Assembly (NCBI GenBank): GCA_042091275.1
Contig: JBELHR010000004.1
Coordinates: 1 to 64,000, forward strand
Length of the DNA: 64,000 nucleotides
Source of the DNA: JBELHR01 sp042091275
Lineage (GTDB): Bacteria > Bacteroidota > Bacteroidia > Flavobacteriales > Flavobacteriaceae
Direction of reading: 5' to 3'
Every line of letters begins with the position of its first letter. Position 1 is the stretch's first letter. The position numbers and the translations under genes are program-made. The notes beneath the pieces were generated by a model, which saw only the letters and a list, made by a program, of their open reading frames with translations, was not told where the DNA came from and did not search any database. Shown piece by piece: positions 61,699-64,000 of this stretch.

Positions 61699-63024
61699 AT
61701 GGATGTATTCATAAAAGCTAGTCAATTCCTTCTTAGCTTATCCTTATTGATCGCTTTGCACGAGCTTGGACACTTTGTCCCTGCAAAGCTTTTCAAGATT
61801 AAAGTAGAGAAATTTTACCTGTTCTTTGACTATAAGTTTTCTCTGTTTAAAAAGAAAATTGGGGACACGGTTTACGGTATCGGATGGATTCCTCTCGGAG
61901 GTTATGTAAAAATATCTGGTATGATCGATGAGTCGATGGATACGGAGCAAATGCAACAACCTCCTAAACCTTGGGAGTTCAGGTCCAAGCCTGCTTGGCA
62001 AAGACTGATTGTAATGCTCGGAGGAGTTACGGTCAACTTTATTCTCGGAATAATTATCTATCAAGCAATTCTCTTTACTTGGGGAGAAGATGTTGTAAAT
62101 GTAGGAGATGTTAAAAATGGATTTAGTGTTTCAGAAGATTTTCAAGCTTTAGGCTTTGAAAACGGAGATCAAATTCTAAAAATAAACGGAGAAACTCCAG
62201 AAGATGTTTTAGCAGTAAACAAAGAACTTTTCCTGAGATCTGTTACAAACATAGAGGTCAGACACAAAGACGGGAGTGTGGAGGCTATTTCCATCCCAGA
62301 AGACATCGGCTCGACTATGTGGAAGAAAAATGATTTAGAACCCTTTACTCCTTTATTCACCGGAGTACTAGACAGCATAACTCCTGGTAGTCCTGCACAA
62401 ATAGCTGGCCTAGAAAAAGGAGATCAGATAAGATCGATTAATGGAGTTGCCACTCCGTATTGGAATGACTTTACCAAAACCGTAAAATCAAGTGATTTGG
62501 AGAGTATAGATCTCATTATTGTTAGAGATGGTCAAGAAATTGCAAAACAAGTTGGAATTAACGAAGACAGAACTATTGGGGTAAAAGCAGATATAAACGT
62601 AGAAGATGGTATCGTTATTACCCATAAAGATTATTCAATAGGTGAGGCTTTTGTATCGGGAGGAAACTTAGCTTATCTAACCCTTCAGGACTATATCAGC
62701 CAGTTCAAATATGTCTTTACCAAAAAAGGAGCCCAGTCTGTGGGTGGTTTTATAGCAATCGGAAGTATATTCCCATCCACTTGGAGTTGGGAATCCTTTT
62801 GGTCCATAACTGCATTTTTGTCCATCATGTTAGGATTTATGAACTTGCTACCTATTCCTGCATTGGATGGAGGACATGTGCTATTCACCCTTTACGAAAT
62901 GGTGTCTGGTAGAAAGCCAAGCGACAAATTTTTAGAATACGCTCAAATGTCTGGATTCTTTATATTGATTGTATTGCTTCTGTTGGCTAATGGAAATGAT
63001 GTGGTAAAACTATTTAATAGTTAA
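61699..63024 (+). CDS. rseP: RIP metalloprotease RseP (site-2 protease)
   Basis: 441 residues from ATG 61699. Zinc motif HELGH at 21-25, in a membrane helix. The third catalytic residue is in the late motif LLPIPALDGGH (about residue 390). Two PDZ-like regions lie between (about 120-200 and 210-290, e.g. TPGSPAQIAGLEKGDQIRSING). Cuts membrane proteins such as anti-sigma factors within the membrane after site-1 cleavage. Confidence 0.96.
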   Translation: MDVFIKASQFLLSLSLLIALHELGHFVPAKLFKIKVEKFYLFFDYKFSLFKKKIGDTVYGIGWIPLGGYVKISGMIDESMDTEQMQQPPKPWEFRSKPAWQRLIVMLGGVTVNFILGIIIYQAILFTWGEDVVNVGDVKNGFSVSEDFQALGFENGDQILKINGETPEDVLAVNKELFLRSVTNIEVRHKDGSVEAISIPEDIGSTMWKKNDLEPFTPLFTGVLDSITPGSPAQIAGLEKGDQIRSINGVATPYWNDFTKTVKSSDLESIDLIIVRDGQEIAKQVGINEDRTIGVKADINVEDGIVITHKDYSIGEAFVSGGNLAYLTLQDYISQFKYVFTKKGAQSVGGFIAIGSIFPSTWSWESFWSITAFLSIMLGFMNLLPIPALDGGHVLFTLYEMVSGRKPSDKFLEYAQMSGFFILIVLLLLANGNDVVKLFNS

Positions 63025-63045
63025 ATCCAGCAAACGTATTAAAAC

Positions 63046-63079
63046 AAAAAAGCTGCTCTTTAACAGAGCAGCTTTTTTT
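63046..63079. terminator. Bidirectional terminator between rseP and bioB
   Basis: AAAAAAGCTGCTCT (63046-63059) with its complement (63065-63078) around a TTAAC loop, and T runs on both strands. Serves both convergent genes. Confidence 0.92.
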
Positions 63080-64000
63080 ATGCTTTGGCCTTTTGTTTGG
63101 CCATTTCATTTCGTTCGATCTTGTGCTCTGGTCTAGTCCACTTTGGTTTTTCTCCTAAACTTTCAAATTTAGAATCCTTTGCCTCGGTAGTAGCGGGTTG
63201 TTCCTTTTTTGCAAAAGGTTTCATAGCGTCCAATCCAAGCTTGTTAAACAGAATCATATCTTCTGCCACATCTGGATTTGGTGTAGTCAACAACTTGTCT
63301 CCGGCAAAAATAGAATTAGCTCCTGCAAAAAAGCACATAGCCTGACCCTCTTGACTCATTTGGGTTCTACCTGCTGAAAGTCTAACCTGAGTTTTTGGTA
63401 AGACGATTCTCGTGGTAGCAACCATTCTAATCATCTCCCAAATTTCAACTGGCTTTTGTTCTTCTAATGGAGTACCCTCTACAGCCACAAGTGCATTAAT
63501 AGGGGTGGATTCTGGTTGGGGGTTTAAAGTGGATAGGGCTACTAGCATTCCTGCTCTATCTTCCACACTCTCTCCCATACCAATTATACCTCCCGAACAA
63601 ACAGATACGTTGGTTTTTCTCACATTTTCTATGGTATCCAATCTATCTTGGAATGCACGAGTAGAAATTACTTCTTTATAGTATTCCTCAGAAGAATCAA
63701 TATTGTGATTATAAGCGTATAAACCTGCTTCTGCCAATCTCTTTGCTTGATTCTCCGTAATCATTCCCAGAGTACAACAAACCTCCATGTCTAGTTTGTT
63801 GATCGTTCTCACCATCTCCAATACTTCCTCAAATTCCTGACCATCTTTGACATTTCTCCAAGCCGCCCCCATACAAACTCGAGAAGAACCTGAGGCCTTA
63901 GCTCTAAGAGCTTGAGCTTTTACCTGAGAAACAGGCATAAGTCCGTTTCCTTCCACATCCGTATGATATCTGGCAGCTTGCGGGCAATAACCGCAGTCTT
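63078..64000 (-). CDS. bioB: Biotin synthase BioB, N-terminus beyond the window
   Basis: The visible 306 residues begin DCGYCPQAARYHTD, the last two cysteines of the radical SAM CxxxCxxC motif; the first lies outside. The barrel follows, with MGAAWRNVKDGQEFEEVLEMV, YNHNIDSSEEYY, GGIIGMGES and RLSAGRTQM (arginine of the [2Fe-2S] site). BioB inserts sulfur into dethiobiotin. A charged tail of about 45 residues (from KPFAKKEQPATT) extends past the usual end, as in other flavobacterial BioB. An internal GTG at 63956 is not the true start. Confidence 0.96.
   Translation of the reverse strand, partial: DCGYCPQAARYHTDVEGNGLMPVSQVKAQALRAKASGSSRVCMGAAWRNVKDGQEFEEVLEMVRTINKLDMEVCCTLGMITENQAKRLAEAGLYAYNHNIDSSEEYYKEVISTRAFQDRLDTIENVRKTNVSVCSGGIIGMGESVEDRAGMLVALSTLNPQPESTPINALVAVEGTPLEEQKPVEIWEMIRMVATTRIVLPKTQVRLSAGRTQMSQEGQAMCFFAGANSIFAGDKLLTTPNPDVAEDMILFNKLGLDAMKPFAKKEQPATTEAKDSKFESLGEKPKWTRPEHKIERNEMAKQKAKA

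Noticed and set aside
1..64000. Search for prophage, IS, integrase, toxin-antitoxin, CRISPR-Cas or other defence islands
   Set aside because: No transposase, integrase, Cas, restriction or phage protein motif was seen in any listed gene; gene content is core-like throughout.

Overview
The window reads as a chromosomal segment of a member of the Bacteroidota, class Flavobacteriia. Evidence: gliding and type IX secretion genes (sprA, remB, gldD, gldE, a PorP/SprF protein and a secreted protein with a gliding-type C-terminal domain); -7 promoter elements of the form TAnnTTTG instead of E. coli-type -10 boxes; an AT-rich composition; and start codons without clear Shine-Dalgarno sequences. A run of exactly 100 N (33075-33174) marks a scaffold gap, so this is a draft assembly. 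Genes are packed tightly, many with 4-base or longer overlaps. No stretch above about 150 bases lacks a gene or a recognisable signal. I see no prophage, IS element, CRISPR array, plasmid gene or rRNA.

Layout. 1-190: end of a tRNA-Gly, then tRNA-Leu(UAA) with a terminator. 209-2920 (minus): sugar N-acetyltransferase, RemB, small secreted protein. 2978-14365 (minus): a likely operon maeB-ruvA-sprA-gcvH-vanZ-tonB ending in a strong terminator. 14384-15325: queG. 15331-22950: molybdenum cofactor locus, with moaD-moaE on plus and the overlapping chain moaA, 4-TM protein, moeA, moaC, mobA-like, moeB-like, membrane MutS-like protein on minus. 23004-23752: rplU-rpmA. 23777-25745: LolA-like protein, EamA transporter, metal-binding lipoprotein. 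25711-29022 (minus): mutY-ssb-gldE-gldD. 29105-31238 (plus): HU, a 29-residue basic ribosomal-type protein, RNase G. 31310-35559 (minus): MORN-like protein, patatin/outer-membrane protein (interrupted by the gap), uvrC. 35652-38361 (plus): small membrane protein, DUF481 protein, PhnA-like protein, secreted protein. 38358-42810 (minus): ileS, dksA-like, lspA. 42938-49060 (minus): OmpA/PD40 protein, DUF11/TSP3 adhesin, SprF-like protein. 49126-53988: DnaJ/TerB protein, bacilliredoxin, HD hydrolase, lipoprotein, enoyl-CoA hydratase, NtrY-like kinase, SemiSWEET. 53991-56825: leuS. 56904-60909 (minus): feoA-feoB-FeoB-associated peptide-panE-DUF2911 unit with a Fur-like box. 60925-64000: SCO protein, RseP, and biotin synthase cut by the window end.

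How the genes work together. SprA is the outer-membrane translocon of the type IX secretion system. GldD and GldE belong to the same gliding/secretion machinery. RemB and the OmpA-adhesin-SprF trio are surface components that depend on it. The Moco locus holds nearly all steps from GTP to molybdopterin (MoaA, MoaC, MoaD, MoaE, a MoeB-like activator, MoeA, a MobA-like protein) but no MogA/MoaB is visible. The feo unit imports ferrous iron and looks iron-repressed.

Most of the window is core genome. I did not find a clear undescribed multi-gene system. The observations most worth following are the GXHH signature in IleRS, the membrane MutS-like protein and 4-TM protein embedded in the Moco operon, the back-to-back near-leaderless promoters of queG and moaD, the Fur-like box before feoA, and the structured leader of the RNase G gene.
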